A DNA stretch of 64,000 bases from Anaerolineae bacterium (GTDB lineage Bacteria; Chloroflexota; Anaerolineae; Aggregatilineales; Phototrophicaceae), in the NCBI GenBank assembly GCA_022821805.1, contig JAJECX010000024.1:86306-150305 (forward strand). Direction: 5' to 3'. Each line of letters opens with the position of its first letter. Position 1 is the stretch's first letter. The notes beneath the pieces are model-generated. The model saw only the letters and a list, made by a program, of their open reading frames with translations, was not told the DNA's origin and made no database searches. Positions 9,303 to 19,062 of the stretch are shown one piece after another. The translations under genes and the position numbers were made by a program.

Positions 9303-9685
9303 ACGCCGCCCCGCTGGATGCCCAGATTACATTTCTTTATACGCGCGATCTAAGCCGCTCGGCGCGATTCTACGAGGATGTGCTCGGTTTCGAGCTCGCG
9401 GTTGACCAGGGTTCCTGTCGAATCTATCGCGTCCAGGAGCGCTGCGCCTTCTTGGGTATCTGCCAGCGCGACGACGCGCCTGAGGACGCTGCGAGCCTGA
9501 TCTTTACCTTGGTCACGAATGAGGTGGACCTGTGGCACGAGCGGATCATCGTGCGTGGCTGGAATTGCGAGCATCCGCCACGCCACAACGCGACTTACGG
9601 AATCTACCACTTCTTTCTGCGGGACCCGTCGGGTTATCTCATCGAAATTCAGCGTTTTGACCGAGTAAACTGGGACCGTTCGTGA
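9299..9685 (+). CDS. VOC family (glyoxalase/bleomycin-resistance-like) protein
   Basis: This is a 128-residue single-domain VOC protein. It opens with ITFLYTRDLSRSARFYEDVLGF, the classic first beta-alpha motif, and closes with the second module ending in FFLRDPSGYLIEIQRF, where a Glu metal ligand is expected. Such proteins include metal-dependent lyases, dioxygenases and drug-binding proteins, and the substrate cannot be assigned. It is translationally coupled to the M1-like peptidase gene through a 4-base overlap. It ends 7 bases from the convergent PEP carboxylase gene. Confidence 0.82.
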   Translation: MNAAPLDAQITFLYTRDLSRSARFYEDVLGFELAVDQGSCRIYRVQERCAFLGICQRDDAPEDAASLIFTLVTNEVDLWHERIIVRGWNCEHPPRHNATYGIYHFFLRDPSGYLIEIQRFDRVNWDRS

Positions 9686-9692
9686 GCGGCGC

Positions 9693-12374
9693 CTAGCCGG
9701 TTGTCTTCATGCCGGCGGCGATGCCATTGATGGTCGCCAGCGTGGCATCCAAGACGGGCCGCCAGTGGTCATCGTCTTCGTCCAGTTGTCGCAACTCGCG
9801 CAATAAGGCGACTTGCATAAAATTCAGCGGATCGACATAAGGGTTGCGCCGCTCAATTGAGGTCTTGATGGCGGACATATTCGCCAGGAGGCCGTCCTGC
9901 TCGGTCACGCGCATGATCATCTCGCTGCTGAGTTGGTGCTCATCCTTGATCCAATTGAAAAACCGCTCGCGCAGTTCAATTGGCTCGACCAGCGACGCGT
10001 ATAGCTCGGCGATTCCCATATCGGCTTTTGCGACATCGAGCTGGGCATTGTCTATCAGCGAGCTGAAAAATGACCAGTTGCCATACATCTCCCGCAGAAT
10101 CCGCATTCCTCTCGGTTCCGCTTCGGCGTATGTCGCAAAAGCCGTTCCCAGCCCGAACCAACTCGGCACGATCGCGCGGCTCTGCATCCAGCTGAACATC
10201 CAGGGAATCGCGCGCATGGCTGAAAAACCGCCGGCCGCCTTGCGCTTGGCGGGCCGAGAGCTAATCTGCATCCGCGCCAACTCATTGATTGGCGTCGCTT
10301 GCTGCCAATAATCCAGAAATCCGTCGCTCTCGTATACAAACTTGCGATAATACTGCTGGCTGATCTCTGACAAGCGCGCCATCACATCGTAGTAGTTGGA
10401 TGGCGCGTGATGCCGCTCCTGCATGCCCATGCCCATCAGCACCGCGTTTAACACCTGATTTAGATGGCGATGCCCGATGCCCCGATTGCTGTAACGATAA
10501 GCGATCACTTCGCCCTGTTCCGTAATCTTGACGCCGCCGCGCAAGGATTCGGGCGGTTGCGAAAGTATCGCGCGGTTGGTTGGTCCGCCGCCCCGGCCAA
10601 TGCTGCCGCCGCGCCCATGAAAGAGCTCGAGCGAGACGCCTTTGTCCACGCACTTCTGGCTTAGAATGCGCTGCGCATTGTACAGATTCCAATTCGACGC
10701 CAGGTAACCGCCGTCTTTGCTGCTGTCGGAATATCCGATCATCACCTGCTGTCGCAGCCCCCGTTTGCCAGCGCGCGCCACCAGATGCTTGTGATATTCG
10801 GCATTGTCGAAGAGCTGCTCCATAATCGCGGTTGACCGGTAGAGGTCGTCGATCGTCTCAAATAGGGGCACGATATATACATCATTGTCGATGCCGACTT
10901 CACGCGCGAACAAGAGCATCGCCAGCGCATCGCTCGGCTGCCTTGTCATGCTCGCGATGACAGTGTCGATGACAATTGAATCGTACTTGGCATGCGCTTC
11001 CGCAATCATGCGCCAGGTACGAATGATTCGCTGCGTTGTCTCGGTGAAAACGCTGATGTCATTGGGGAAGAGCGGGCGCTTGCTGCGAATCTCAGCCGCG
11101 AGCAACTTTTGCTTCTCGCCCTCGGGCAAGCCGCTGTAATGCCGCGCAATGTCGTAGTGATCAAAAAGCTCGTCGAGCGCGGCTATGTGCAGGTTGGCGT
11201 CTTCGCGCACTTCAAGCGGGACCAGGTGCAAACCGAAGAGCCGAACCTTGCGCACCAGTCGCTGCACCGCGCCCATGGCGGCGCGCCTTCCACGATGCGA
11301 TTTGAGACTGTCTTGAATCAGCAGCAGATCGCTCAGCAATTCCCGGCTGGATCGATATTGATCCTGCTCAAGCTTGGCGCGGATAATCGCCAGCATCTGG
11401 CGATAGACTTCGCCCGGGTATAGCTCGCTGGCTGATCCCGCCGCCGATACCGCCCGCCGCAGTTCATCCGACACGCCAAAGTGACTGGTATCTTGTGTCA
11501 GATTTTGCGTCAGCGATTCGATCTCTTCCAGATAAATCTGGCGCGCTGTATCGCGCAAGGTCGCCAGCGTCTGCAGCGTGACATCTGTGGTCACATTGGG
11601 ATTGCCATCGCGGTCGCCGCCAATCCACGACGCGTAGCGCAATACCGGTGGCAGCTCCGACCAATCCTCATTCGGATAATACCGTTCGAGCGCCAATTGC
11701 AGGTCTTCATAGATGTCGATCACAACCTCAACGATGACCGAGCGAATGAAATAAATGCCGAAGTCGACCTCATCCGAGACCTGCTTCTTGGATGCGCGCA
11801 CTTGCCGCGTCTGCCAGAGCTCTTCCACCTCCTCAGCCAGATTGCTCTCCAGCTTGCGCAGCTCGCGCGGCAATAGATTGTGGCGGTCTCGCATTTCCAT
11901 CATCTGGGCGATCTGTCGCAAAATGACCAGAATCTCTTGCCGCTTGGCTTCAGACGGATGCGCCGTCAGCACTAGCCGCAGCCGCGCCTGTTCCAGCAGC
12001 GAACGGATATCGTCGGCCGTTTTACCGCTGTCGCGCAAGCGGCCTATCGCATTGACGATGGATTCCCGCAGTGTGCTTCTGGCTTCGCGCTGGCGGATTA
12101 CGCGGATGCGTTGCAAGTCTTCGGCGATATTGATCAGTTGAAAATAATTGGAGAAGGCTTTGATCAGAATGTTCTTGGCATCCAGCGGCAGGTTCTCCAG
12201 GCGCCGCGCCAGCTTGAAGGCGGCTTCTGAATCGCCGCTGCGCCGCGCTTTGGATATCGCGCGGATCTCCTCGACCAACTCGTACGCGTGCATGCCATTC
12301 TGTTCTTGGATGATGACGCCAAGCCAGTTGCCAAGCGTACGGATATCCTCGCTGAGGGATGAATTGTTTGCCAT
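9693..12374 (-). CDS. ppc: Phosphoenolpyruvate carboxylase
   Basis: This enzyme carboxylates phosphoenolpyruvate with bicarbonate to oxaloacetate, replenishing the TCA cycle. All signature segments are present: LTAHPSEAKRQ with the catalytic His, IGGDRDGNPNVT, MIGYSDSSKDGG, and FHGRGGSIGRGGGP with the mobile-loop Gly-rich motif. The C-terminus IAAGMKTTG matches the conserved family ending. The length of 893 residues is that of full-size bacterial PEPC. It is a single-gene unit, convergent with the VOC gene. Oxaloacetate, and hence 2-oxoglutarate, would feed the homocitrate-based lysine route encoded elsewhere in the window, although nothing indicates co-regulation. Confidence 0.97.
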   Translation of the reverse strand: MANNSSLSEDIRTLGNWLGVIIQEQNGMHAYELVEEIRAISKARRSGDSEAAFKLARRLENLPLDAKNILIKAFSNYFQLINIAEDLQRIRVIRQREARSTLRESIVNAIGRLRDSGKTADDIRSLLEQARLRLVLTAHPSEAKRQEILVILRQIAQMMEMRDRHNLLPRELRKLESNLAEEVEELWQTRQVRASKKQVSDEVDFGIYFIRSVIVEVVIDIYEDLQLALERYYPNEDWSELPPVLRYASWIGGDRDGNPNVTTDVTLQTLATLRDTARQIYLEEIESLTQNLTQDTSHFGVSDELRRAVSAAGSASELYPGEVYRQMLAIIRAKLEQDQYRSSRELLSDLLLIQDSLKSHRGRRAAMGAVQRLVRKVRLFGLHLVPLEVREDANLHIAALDELFDHYDIARHYSGLPEGEKQKLLAAEIRSKRPLFPNDISVFTETTQRIIRTWRMIAEAHAKYDSIVIDTVIASMTRQPSDALAMLLFAREVGIDNDVYIVPLFETIDDLYRSTAIMEQLFDNAEYHKHLVARAGKRGLRQQVMIGYSDSSKDGGYLASNWNLYNAQRILSQKCVDKGVSLELFHGRGGSIGRGGGPTNRAILSQPPESLRGGVKITEQGEVIAYRYSNRGIGHRHLNQVLNAVLMGMGMQERHHAPSNYYDVMARLSEISQQYYRKFVYESDGFLDYWQQATPINELARMQISSRPAKRKAAGGFSAMRAIPWMFSWMQSRAIVPSWFGLGTAFATYAEAEPRGMRILREMYGNWSFFSSLIDNAQLDVAKADMGIAELYASLVEPIELRERFFNWIKDEHQLSSEMIMRVTEQDGLLANMSAIKTSIERRNPYVDPLNFMQVALLRELRQLDEDDDHWRPVLDATLATINGIAAGMKTTG

Positions 12375-12547
12375 CCGTCTTCGCGCTCCCGTCAGCGAAA
12401 CGATTCACTGACCTTTCGTTGCGGCTCGCATCGCACTATAGTGCAACTTAGAATCGTATTCCAGTAGGAGATGAAAGACGGAGAGCTCATGCCTGTTTCA
12501 CGCATTCTGTTGCTGCTTTCATTCTTCTGCAAGGAGTAAGCTCTTTT

Positions 12548-13444
12548 ATGGAGAAGCTAGTTGAATGCGTCGCCAACATTTCTGAAGGGCGGCGCGCGCA
12601 TGTCGTCGACGAAATCGTAGGCGCGATCGCCGGGCAGGCTGGCGTTTGCTTGCTCGGCGCCGAGAGCGACATCGATCATAATCGCTCCGTCGTGACCTTT
12701 GTTGGCGCGCCACAAGACGTATCCGCTGCCGCCTTCGCTGGAATCCGCGTCTCGGCCGAGCTCATCGACATGACCCGCCACCGGGGCCAGCATCCGCGGA
12801 TCGGCGCCGCCGATGTCACACCCTTTGTGCCGCTGCGTAATATCTCCATGGAAGAATGCATCGAATTGGCGCGGTCGCTTGGCGCGCGCGTCGGGCGCGA
12901 GCTGCGCCTGCCGGTCTTTCTCTATGCCGATGCCGCCTTGCAGGAAAGCAACCGAAAACTCTCGGCGATTCGGCGCGCCGGCTACGAACGACTTCGAGAC
13001 TCGATCAAAACGGGGAAGGCGCCGCAGCCCGATTACGGACCGCGCAACTTGGGCAGCGCTGGCGGCTGCGCCATTGGGGCGCGCGATATCCTCATCGCCT
13101 TTAACGTATACCTGACGACAGCGGATCTTGCCGTCGGCCAGGCAATTGCGCATGCGATACGCGCGTCTTCCGGCGGGCTGCCTCACGTACAGGCGCTTGG
13201 TTTCTTCGTCAAGGGCAGGGCGCAGGTCTCGATGAACCTGACCAATTATCGCGCGACCTCAATGCGCGATGTTGTCGAGCGGATTCGCCACGAGGCCCGC
13301 GGTTTCCATGTCGCGATCGAAGGTTCCGAGATCATCGGCTTGCTGCCGCGCGCGGCGCTCGCGGGCGCATCGGCATCGCAACTGCAAATCGCCAATTTTA
13401 GCCCGGAGCGCCTCCTTGAATTCCATCTGGGCGCTTTGGACTGA
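12548..13444 (+). CDS. ftcD: Glutamate formimidoyltransferase
   Basis: This is a folate-dependent enzyme of histidine degradation that transfers the formimino group from N-formimino-glutamate to tetrahydrofolate. The N-terminus LVECVANISEGRR is the family signature, and TRHRGQHPRIGAADVTPFVP carries the catalytic His region. The 298-residue length corresponds to the formiminotransferase domain alone, without the cyclodeaminase domain of the mammalian bifunctional enzyme. The ribosome binding site AAGGAG lies 12-17 bases upstream of the ATG. No hut genes are nearby. A 22-codon upstream frame (12471-12539) ends within this ribosome binding site region, but I do not believe it is a gene. Confidence 0.93.
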   Translation: MEKLVECVANISEGRRAHVVDEIVGAIAGQAGVCLLGAESDIDHNRSVVTFVGAPQDVSAAAFAGIRVSAELIDMTRHRGQHPRIGAADVTPFVPLRNISMEECIELARSLGARVGRELRLPVFLYADAALQESNRKLSAIRRAGYERLRDSIKTGKAPQPDYGPRNLGSAGGCAIGARDILIAFNVYLTTADLAVGQAIAHAIRASSGGLPHVQALGFFVKGRAQVSMNLTNYRATSMRDVVERIRHEARGFHVAIEGSEIIGLLPRAALAGASASQLQIANFSPERLLEFHLGALD

Positions 13445-13466
13445 GACGCGCTGGGCGGCGCGCCGT

Positions 13467-13495
13467 TTGTTTGAGCCGAAGGGCTGTGATATAAT
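13467..13495 (+). promoter_or_regulatory. Probable sigma-70-type promoter of the ABC transporter/hydantoinase operon
   Basis: TTGTTT and a perfect TATAAT are separated by 17 bases in the intergenic gap before the substrate-binding protein gene. The -35 matches three of six consensus positions and the -10 matches all six. All downstream genes to 22747 are on the same strand with short gaps or overlaps, so this promoter could drive the whole unit. Confidence 0.6.
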
Positions 13496-13558
13496 CCAAG
13501 CCTCTATCGAGACTGCGTACACTGGCAAGAGAAATACAATCGCAAAAGGATGACGCAC

Positions 13559-15103
13559 ATGAAACGGCTACTGCTTTTCTGCATCGCGCTTTCGCTGCTG
13601 TTGACGCCCCTGTTTGTATCGGTTGCGCAAGACCGCAACGTATTCGTCTACGGGCATCCCGTCGCTTTTCCTAACCTTGATCCCAGCTCGGGCAATTCAA
13701 ATGAAAACGTCGTGATGGGCAACGTTTATGAAACTCTCACCTTTTACAACGCGCCCGGTAGCGACGAGATTCTCAGCCCCAAATTGGCGGTATCTTGGGA
13801 AGCCTCCGAAGACTCGCTGACCTGGACCTTCAATCTGCGCGAAGGCGTAACCTTTCATGACGGCGCCGCCCTGAACGCCGAGGCGGTCAAAAAAGCGCTG
13901 GACCGCACCATTTCCATCGGCGAAGGCTCCGCCTGGATATTCTGGATGATTGACTCCATTGAAGCTGCCGACGAACTTGTCGTGCAATTCAATTTGAATA
14001 CGCCGGCGCCGCTTGATCTTGTCCTTTCGGCTGGCTATGCCGCCTGGATCATGAGCCCGAACGCGGCCGACCAGGACAACGCCTGGTTCAACGACGGCAA
14101 CGCCGCCGGCACCGGACCCTATATGATCGCCAGCAATGAACCGGGCCAGCGCATGGTCTTGGAGGCCTATCCCGACTATTGGGGCGGTTGGACCGTGGGC
14201 CAGTTCGACACCATCGTCTTCGAAATCGTGGAAGATCCCACCGTGCTCGAACAGATGATTCGCTCCGGCGACGCCGATTTCACCTATAGCTTGCCCTTCG
14301 ACAATTACGGTCCGCTGGCCGATGCTTCCGGCGTTTCTGTGGTCGTGACGCCGTCATTCCAGAACCTGCTGATTCTTTTGAACACGGTCAAGGAACCGAC
14401 CAGCAACAAATTGGTGCGGCAGGCGCTTTCGTATAGCTTCCCCTACGCTGATGTGGTAACCAATTTGTACGCTGGCATGGGTACCCAGGCTCGCGGTCCA
14501 ATTCCGGCAAACATGTGGGGGCACGGCGCGGGGCTCTTGCAATACAGCCAAGATCTGGACAAAGCGCGTGAGCTGCTGGCCGAAGCCGGTTATCCCGACG
14601 GTGGATTCTCCCTGGTTTATACTCACGTGGCCAGCGATCTGGATGAACAGCAGGTCGGTGAATTGTGGCGCGCCAGCCTGGCTGAGATCGGCGTCGATCT
14701 GGAGATCCGGGGCCTCGCCTGGGAAGCGCAGTGGGACCTGGCGATCAACGATCCCGCCAGCGCCCAGGAGGCTTTTGGTTTCTACTGGTGGCCCGATTAC
14801 ATCACACCCAATTCATGGCTGACTGGCATGTTCGTCAGCGAAGAAGAGCCCTTCTTCAACCTCAGCTACTACAGCAACCCGGACTTTGATAGTCTGGTTG
14901 CTGGCGCTTCGGCCATTAGCGGTACCGATCGCGTCGCTGCCGAGGCAATGTACGTGGCGGCGCAGGAACTGCTGCTAAACGACGCCGCGGCCATATATGT
15001 CGTGGACCTGCCTGACATCCACGTGGTCCGCGATGACGTCAGCGGCTACGTCAACAATCCTGGTTATCCGCATGTCGTATTCTTCTACGACCTGACGCGG
15101 TAG
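13559..15103 (+). CDS. ABC transporter substrate-binding protein, family 5 (peptide/nickel type)
   Basis: This is an exported solute-binding protein of the oligopeptide/dipeptide/nickel class (SBP_bac_5). A signal peptide covers about the first 22 residues (KRLLLFCIALSLLLTPLF, then VAQD). The mature protein contains the typical segments LTWTFNLREGVTFHDG and GTGPYMI. The length of about 514 residues is normal. I place the start at the second ATG (13559) because AAAAGG lies at a suitable distance from it and overlaps the first ATG of the ORF track. Family-5 proteins bind peptides, opines, sugars, nickel or other small molecules; the ligand is unknown. It is followed by two permeases, two ATPases and hydantoinase genes. 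Confidence 0.92.
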   Translation: MKRLLLFCIALSLLLTPLFVSVAQDRNVFVYGHPVAFPNLDPSSGNSNENVVMGNVYETLTFYNAPGSDEILSPKLAVSWEASEDSLTWTFNLREGVTFHDGAALNAEAVKKALDRTISIGEGSAWIFWMIDSIEAADELVVQFNLNTPAPLDLVLSAGYAAWIMSPNAADQDNAWFNDGNAAGTGPYMIASNEPGQRMVLEAYPDYWGGWTVGQFDTIVFEIVEDPTVLEQMIRSGDADFTYSLPFDNYGPLADASGVSVVVTPSFQNLLILLNTVKEPTSNKLVRQALSYSFPYADVVTNLYAGMGTQARGPIPANMWGHGAGLLQYSQDLDKARELLAEAGYPDGGFSLVYTHVASDLDEQQVGELWRASLAEIGVDLEIRGLAWEAQWDLAINDPASAQEAFGFYWWPDYITPNSWLTGMFVSEEEPFFNLSYYSNPDFDSLVAGASAISGTDRVAAEAMYVAAQELLLNDAAAIYVVDLPDIHVVRDDVSGYVNNPGYPHVVFFYDLTR

Positions 15104-15169
15104 ACCTATAGTCTGGGTCCGGCGCAGGGGGCGCTGCTCCGGGCCCGCTTCCGCAGCCATTCAGCGGAT

Positions 15170-16192
15170 ATGGTTTACCTTAGCTTTCTCCTCCGCCGTA
15201 TGGGACTATCGGTCTTCGTCCTGGTCGGCGTCTTGATACTGACCTTCATCGTCTCGCGCGTTATTCCAAGCAATCCGGCAGCGCTTTATGCTGGCGCTCG
15301 GCCGCGGCCGGAACAGGTCGAGGAGATCGAAAAGAAACTTGGCTTGGACAAACCGCTAACTGAGCAGTTTCGCGTTTATCTTGCCGACTTACTCGACGGC
15401 GACCTTGGCGAATCCTATCACTCGCGGCGCTCAATCAACACCGACTTGAGCATTTTCCTGCCGGCCACGCTGGAATTGGTCATCGCTGCTGTCGTCATCG
15501 CGCTCGTCTTCGGCATTCCCATCGGTACGCTTGCTGGCGCCTATCCCCGCAGCCCCTTCGACTATGCCACACGCTTTGTGGCGATCGCCGGTGTGTCGGT
15601 ACCCTCGTTCTGGCTGGCGCTGATCGCCCAGTCGGTATTCTTCAGCCAGTTGGGATGGCTGCCGCTGGGCAGCCGCATCAGCCGCGACGCCACTCTCTTT
15701 TATCCCATCGCCGCGCAGACCGGCTTCTACCTGATTGACGCCGCTATCAGCGGCAACTGGGATGCCTGGTTTGACGCCTTGCATCATTTGATTCTGCCGG
15801 CGCTGGTATTATCAGCCTATCCCTTGGGCGTCACCATTCGCATGACGCAAGCCTCCATGCTGGAGGTGCTTTCCGAGACCTACATCACCGCGGCGCGGGC
15901 GGCTGGCTTGTCGCGCCCGGTCATCCTCTTCAAGCTCGCCCTGAAGAACGCGATCATGCCGGCGCTCACCGTGGTGGGTTTGTCATTCGCTTATTCGATC
16001 ACCGGCGCTTTCTTGGTGGAGGTCATATTTTCCTGGCCCGGCGTTGGAAAGTACGTCACCGAAGCGGTGCTCAATGTTGATTTTCCGGTGATCATCGCCG
16101 TAACCCTTGTCGTGACCGTATTCTACATCGGCGTTAACCTGGCCGTGGATCTGATTCAGGCGCTGCTCGATCCGCGCGTGCGTTTGATTTGA
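15170..16192 (+). CDS. ABC transporter permease, DppB/OppB type
   Basis: This is the first membrane subunit of the peptide-type importer. The 340-residue protein has the N-terminal helix (LSFLLRRMGLSVFVLVGVLIL), the periplasmic segment with GLDKPLTEQFRVYL typical of DppB, and six membrane helices. The cytoplasmic EAA loop ETYITAARAAGLSRPVILFKLALKNAIMP contacts the ATPases. It overlaps the next permease frame slightly or lies just before it, depending on which start is used there. Confidence 0.93.
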   Translation: MVYLSFLLRRMGLSVFVLVGVLILTFIVSRVIPSNPAALYAGARPRPEQVEEIEKKLGLDKPLTEQFRVYLADLLDGDLGESYHSRRSINTDLSIFLPATLELVIAAVVIALVFGIPIGTLAGAYPRSPFDYATRFVAIAGVSVPSFWLALIAQSVFFSQLGWLPLGSRISRDATLFYPIAAQTGFYLIDAAISGNWDAWFDALHHLILPALVLSAYPLGVTIRMTQASMLEVLSETYITAARAAGLSRPVILFKLALKNAIMPALTVVGLSFAYSITGAFLVEVIFSWPGVGKYVTEAVLNVDFPVIIAVTLVVTVFYIGVNLAVDLIQALLDPRVRLI

Positions 16193-16203
16193 AGGGACGA
16201 GCC

Positions 16204-17067
16204 TTGGCGCGCATCGAAGTTGGCTCAAGCGCCTGGTTTCTCATTCGAGACCGGGCCGCCCTCATCAGCATGGCGTTTCTCCTGCTGATTGCCGTTTCGG
16301 CGATCTTTGCGCCGCTCCTGACGCCCTACGCCAAACAGGGAATGGGCGATCCCGATTTGACCGCCAAGTTCAAGCCGCCCAGCATCGAGCATCCTCTCGG
16401 CGCCGATAGCCTTGGACGCGACCAGGTCGCCCGTCTGATGTTCGGCGCGCGCCGATCGCTGTCGATGGGTTTGCTCGTCGTGCTGATCGCCATTGCAATT
16501 GGCGCGCCGCTGGGCATGATCGCCGGTTACCTTGGCGGCTGGATCGACGAAGCGATCATGCGCGTCACCGATGTTTTTCTGGCTTTCCCGCCGCTGCTTC
16601 TGGCAATCGCGATCGCTGCCGCCTTGGGCGCCAGTTATATCAACGCGGTGATGGCGATCGCGGTGACCTGGTGGCCCTGGTACGCCCGCCTGGCGCGCGC
16701 GCAAACGCTGAGCGTCCGAGAGCGCGCCTACATCGAGGCGGCGAATAGCATCGGCGTTCGCGATCGTGTCATCATCAGGCGGCATATTCTGCCCAATATC
16801 ATGACGCCGATTATCGTGCAAGGCACATTGGATGTCGGTACCGCGATCCTGGTCGCCGCCGGATTGAGCTTCATCGGTTTGGGCACACAAGCGCCCTTCG
16901 CCGACTGGGGCGTGATGATCAGCGATGGACGGCTGTTCTTCCTTTCGGGCCGCTGGTGGCTTTCGACTTTTCCCGGTCTGGCGATTTTCCTCACGGCGAT
17001 GGCTTTCAATTTTCTCGGCGACGGAGTGCGCGTCGCCGCCGATCCGCGCTTGCGAAGGCTGCTCTAA
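16204..17067 (+). CDS. ABC transporter permease, DppC/OppC type
   Basis: This is the second membrane subunit of the importer. The OppC-type N-terminal domain precedes HPLGADSLGRDQVARLMFGARRS (family signature), and the EAA loop is YIEAANSIGVRDRVIIRRHILPN. The ORF track begins at a TTG at 16189. The TTG at 16204 is the better start because AAGGGA lies just upstream at suitable spacing, giving about 287 residues. The stop TAA shares one base with the ATG of the first ATPase gene (TAATG), so translation is coupled. Confidence 0.92.
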   Translation: MARIEVGSSAWFLIRDRAALISMAFLLLIAVSAIFAPLLTPYAKQGMGDPDLTAKFKPPSIEHPLGADSLGRDQVARLMFGARRSLSMGLLVVLIAIAIGAPLGMIAGYLGGWIDEAIMRVTDVFLAFPPLLLAIAIAAALGASYINAVMAIAVTWWPWYARLARAQTLSVRERAYIEAANSIGVRDRVIIRRHILPNIMTPIIVQGTLDVGTAILVAAGLSFIGLGTQAPFADWGVMISDGRLFFLSGRWWLSTFPGLAIFLTAMAFNFLGDGVRVAADPRLRRLL

Positions 17068-18041
17068 TGGCGATTTTGACCGTCGAGAATCTTCGCGTCC
17101 AGTTCAAGACGCCTTATGGCGCTGTCTATGCCCTGCGCGGGATCGATTTAGCCTTGGCGAAAGGGGATATCCTGGGGCTGGTGGGCGAGACCGGCTGTGG
17201 CAAATCGGTGACGGGCCGCAGCATCATCCGCCTGCTGGATGAAAACGCGCAGATCACCGACGGCAAAATCATTTTTGAAGACAATGACCTTCTGCAAGTG
17301 GACGATGCCGAAATGCGCCGTATCCGCGGCAACCGGATCGCCATGATCTTTCAAGACCCAGCCGCGGCCTTGAATCCGCTTTTCACCATTGGACAGCAGA
17401 TCAACGATGTGCTGCGCGCTCACGCGTCAGAAGCCCGCGAAGATCGCCGGAATCGAATCGTTGAATTGCTTGCGAGCGTGGGATTGCCCGATCCGGCGCA
17501 AATGGTGGACGTGTATCCGCACCAGCTTTCAGGCGGCCAGCAGCAGCGCGCCATGATCGCGCAAAGCCTGGCGGCTGAACCAGATGTGATTATCGCCGAT
17601 GAACCGACCACCGCGCTTGATGTGACGATTCAAGCCCAAATCCTTGACTTGCTCCGAAAGCTGCAGCGGGAGCGGGCGATCAGCGTCATCCTCATTACCC
17701 ATGATCTGGGCATTGTGGCTGAGACCTGTCAGCATGTCGTAGTCCTTTACGCCGGTCGCGTTGTCGAACAGGGTTCTGTCGCCGCCATTTTTGCCGATCC
17801 GCAGCACCCCTACACCCGGGGCCTGCTGGCGGCGCTGCCGCGACCAGGCGGCCGCGGCGCTGATCTAAAGGTCATACCGGGCAGCGTCCCCAGTGGATTG
17901 GAACGTATCGTTGGCTGCGCTTTCGCCCCGCGCTGCGAGCATGTGATGGAACGCTGTCGCCAGCAGCAACCGGCGCTCGCCGAAATGGGATCCGCGCATC
18001 TGTCAGCCTGCTTCTTGCACGCGAGCGCGCAATATGACTGA
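17067..18041 (+). CDS. ABC transporter ATP-binding protein, DppD/OppD type
   Basis: This is an ATPase subunit of the importer. It has Walker [12 protein letters not shown], the Q-loop [14 protein letters not shown], the signature [16 protein letters not shown], Walker [15 protein letters not shown] and the H-loop ILITHDLG. The C-terminal oligopeptide/dipeptide extension has Cys-containing [15 protein letters not shown], a pattern linked to an iron-sulfur site in such ATPases. The ORF-track start (16956) lies inside the preceding gene. The true start is the ATG at 17067, which overlaps the previous stop by one base and gives [13 protein letters not shown]. Confidence 0.95.
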   Translation: MAILTVENLRVQFKTPYGAVYALRGIDLALAKGDILGLVGETGCGKSVTGRSIIRLLDENAQITDGKIIFEDNDLLQVDDAEMRRIRGNRIAMIFQDPAAALNPLFTIGQQINDVLRAHASEAREDRRNRIVELLASVGLPDPAQMVDVYPHQLSGGQQQRAMIAQSLAAEPDVIIADEPTTALDVTIQAQILDLLRKLQRERAISVILITHDLGIVAETCQHVVVLYAGRVVEQGSVAAIFADPQHPYTRGLLAALPRPGGRGADLKVIPGSVPSGLERIVGCAFAPRCEHVMERCRQQQPALAEMGSAHLSACFLHASAQYD

Positions 18042-19062
18042 TAGCCTGCTGATTGTGCGCGATCTGTCAATGACCTTCCGGCGCCGGTCCGGCCTTTTCG
18101 GTCGCCGCGCCCAGCAGATCAACGCCTTGAGCCAAGTCAGTTTCGCCATCGAAGCGGGTGAAACCCTCGGCATCGTCGGCGAATCCGGCTGCGGCAAAAG
18201 CACGCTGGCGCGCTGTTTGCTCCGCCTGCTGCGACCGACCGGCGGCAGCGTGCGCTTCGACGGAGTTGAACTTCTCGCCCTCGGCGATGAAGACATGCGG
18301 CGAATGCGTCAACAGATGCAAATCGTCCTGCAGAATCCTTTTTCTTCGCTGAATCCGCGTTTGAACGGCTTCGATTTGATCGCCGAACCGCTGCGTACGC
18401 ACACGGAAATGTCGCGGAAAGAAATGACCGACAGAGTCGCATCGCTGCTGGCGGAGGTCGGCTTATCCAGCGAATTCATGAGCCGGCATCCGCACCAATT
18501 GAGTGGCGGGCAGGCGCAGCGAATTGCTCTCGCGCGCGCATTGGCGCTGAATCCCGCCTTCCTCATCCTTGACGAGCCCACCTCCTCATTAGATGTATCG
18601 GTGCAGGCGCAGATAATCAATCTGCTCTTTCGCCTGCAGCGCCAGCGCGGCCTGACCTATTTGTTCATCACCCATGACCTTGGCGTGATACAGCATATCA
18701 GTGACCGGATCGCTGTCATGTACCTGGGAAGAATCGTCGAGGAAACTACCAGCGAAGAAATCTTCGCTCATCCGCAACATCCCTACACGCAAGCGCTGCT
18801 ATCCTCGACGCCCGTGCCTGATCCGGCAAGTGGGGGGCAGCGGATCATCCTGCCGGGCACGGCGCCAAGCGCCGCCAATCCGCCGGCTGGCTGCGCCTTT
18901 CATCCGCGCTGCTCGCAGGTGATGGAGGAATGTCGAACACTGTTTCCGACGCCAAGAGCTACCGCGCCGGATCATCAGGTTAGTTGCCATCTATACGACT
19001 TTGCGCAGTATCAGCGGATAGCGCCAACGATCACAATTCCAGAGGAGGAACGACAGCAATGA
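18034..19062 (+). CDS. ABC transporter ATP-binding protein, DppF/OppF type
   Basis: This is the second ATPase subunit. Walker A is [13 protein letters not shown], the Q-loop region is [14 protein letters not shown], the signature is [16 protein letters not shown] and Walker B is [16 protein letters not shown]. The C-terminal extension [15 protein letters not shown] parallels that of its partner. It overlaps the DppD-type gene by 8 bases and the downstream hydantoinase A gene by 4 bases (ATGA), so the transporter and catabolic genes are translationally linked. Confidence 0.95.
   Translation: MTDSLLIVRDLSMTFRRRSGLFGRRAQQINALSQVSFAIEAGETLGIVGESGCGKSTLARCLLRLLRPTGGSVRFDGVELLALGDEDMRRMRQQMQIVLQNPFSSLNPRLNGFDLIAEPLRTHTEMSRKEMTDRVASLLAEVGLSSEFMSRHPHQLSGGQAQRIALARALALNPAFLILDEPTSSLDVSVQAQIINLLFRLQRQRGLTYLFITHDLGVIQHISDRIAVMYLGRIVEETTSEEIFAHPQHPYTQALLSSTPVPDPASGGQRIILPGTAPSAANPPAGCAFHPRCSQVMEECRTLFPTPRATAPDHQVSCHLYDFAQYQRIAPTITIPEEERQQ

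Noticed and set aside
12471-12539. 22-codon upstream frame before the formimidoyltransferase gene, ending within its ribosome binding site region.
   Set aside because: It has no regulatory codon bias and no hairpin downstream; it is probably chance, although translational coupling cannot be excluded.
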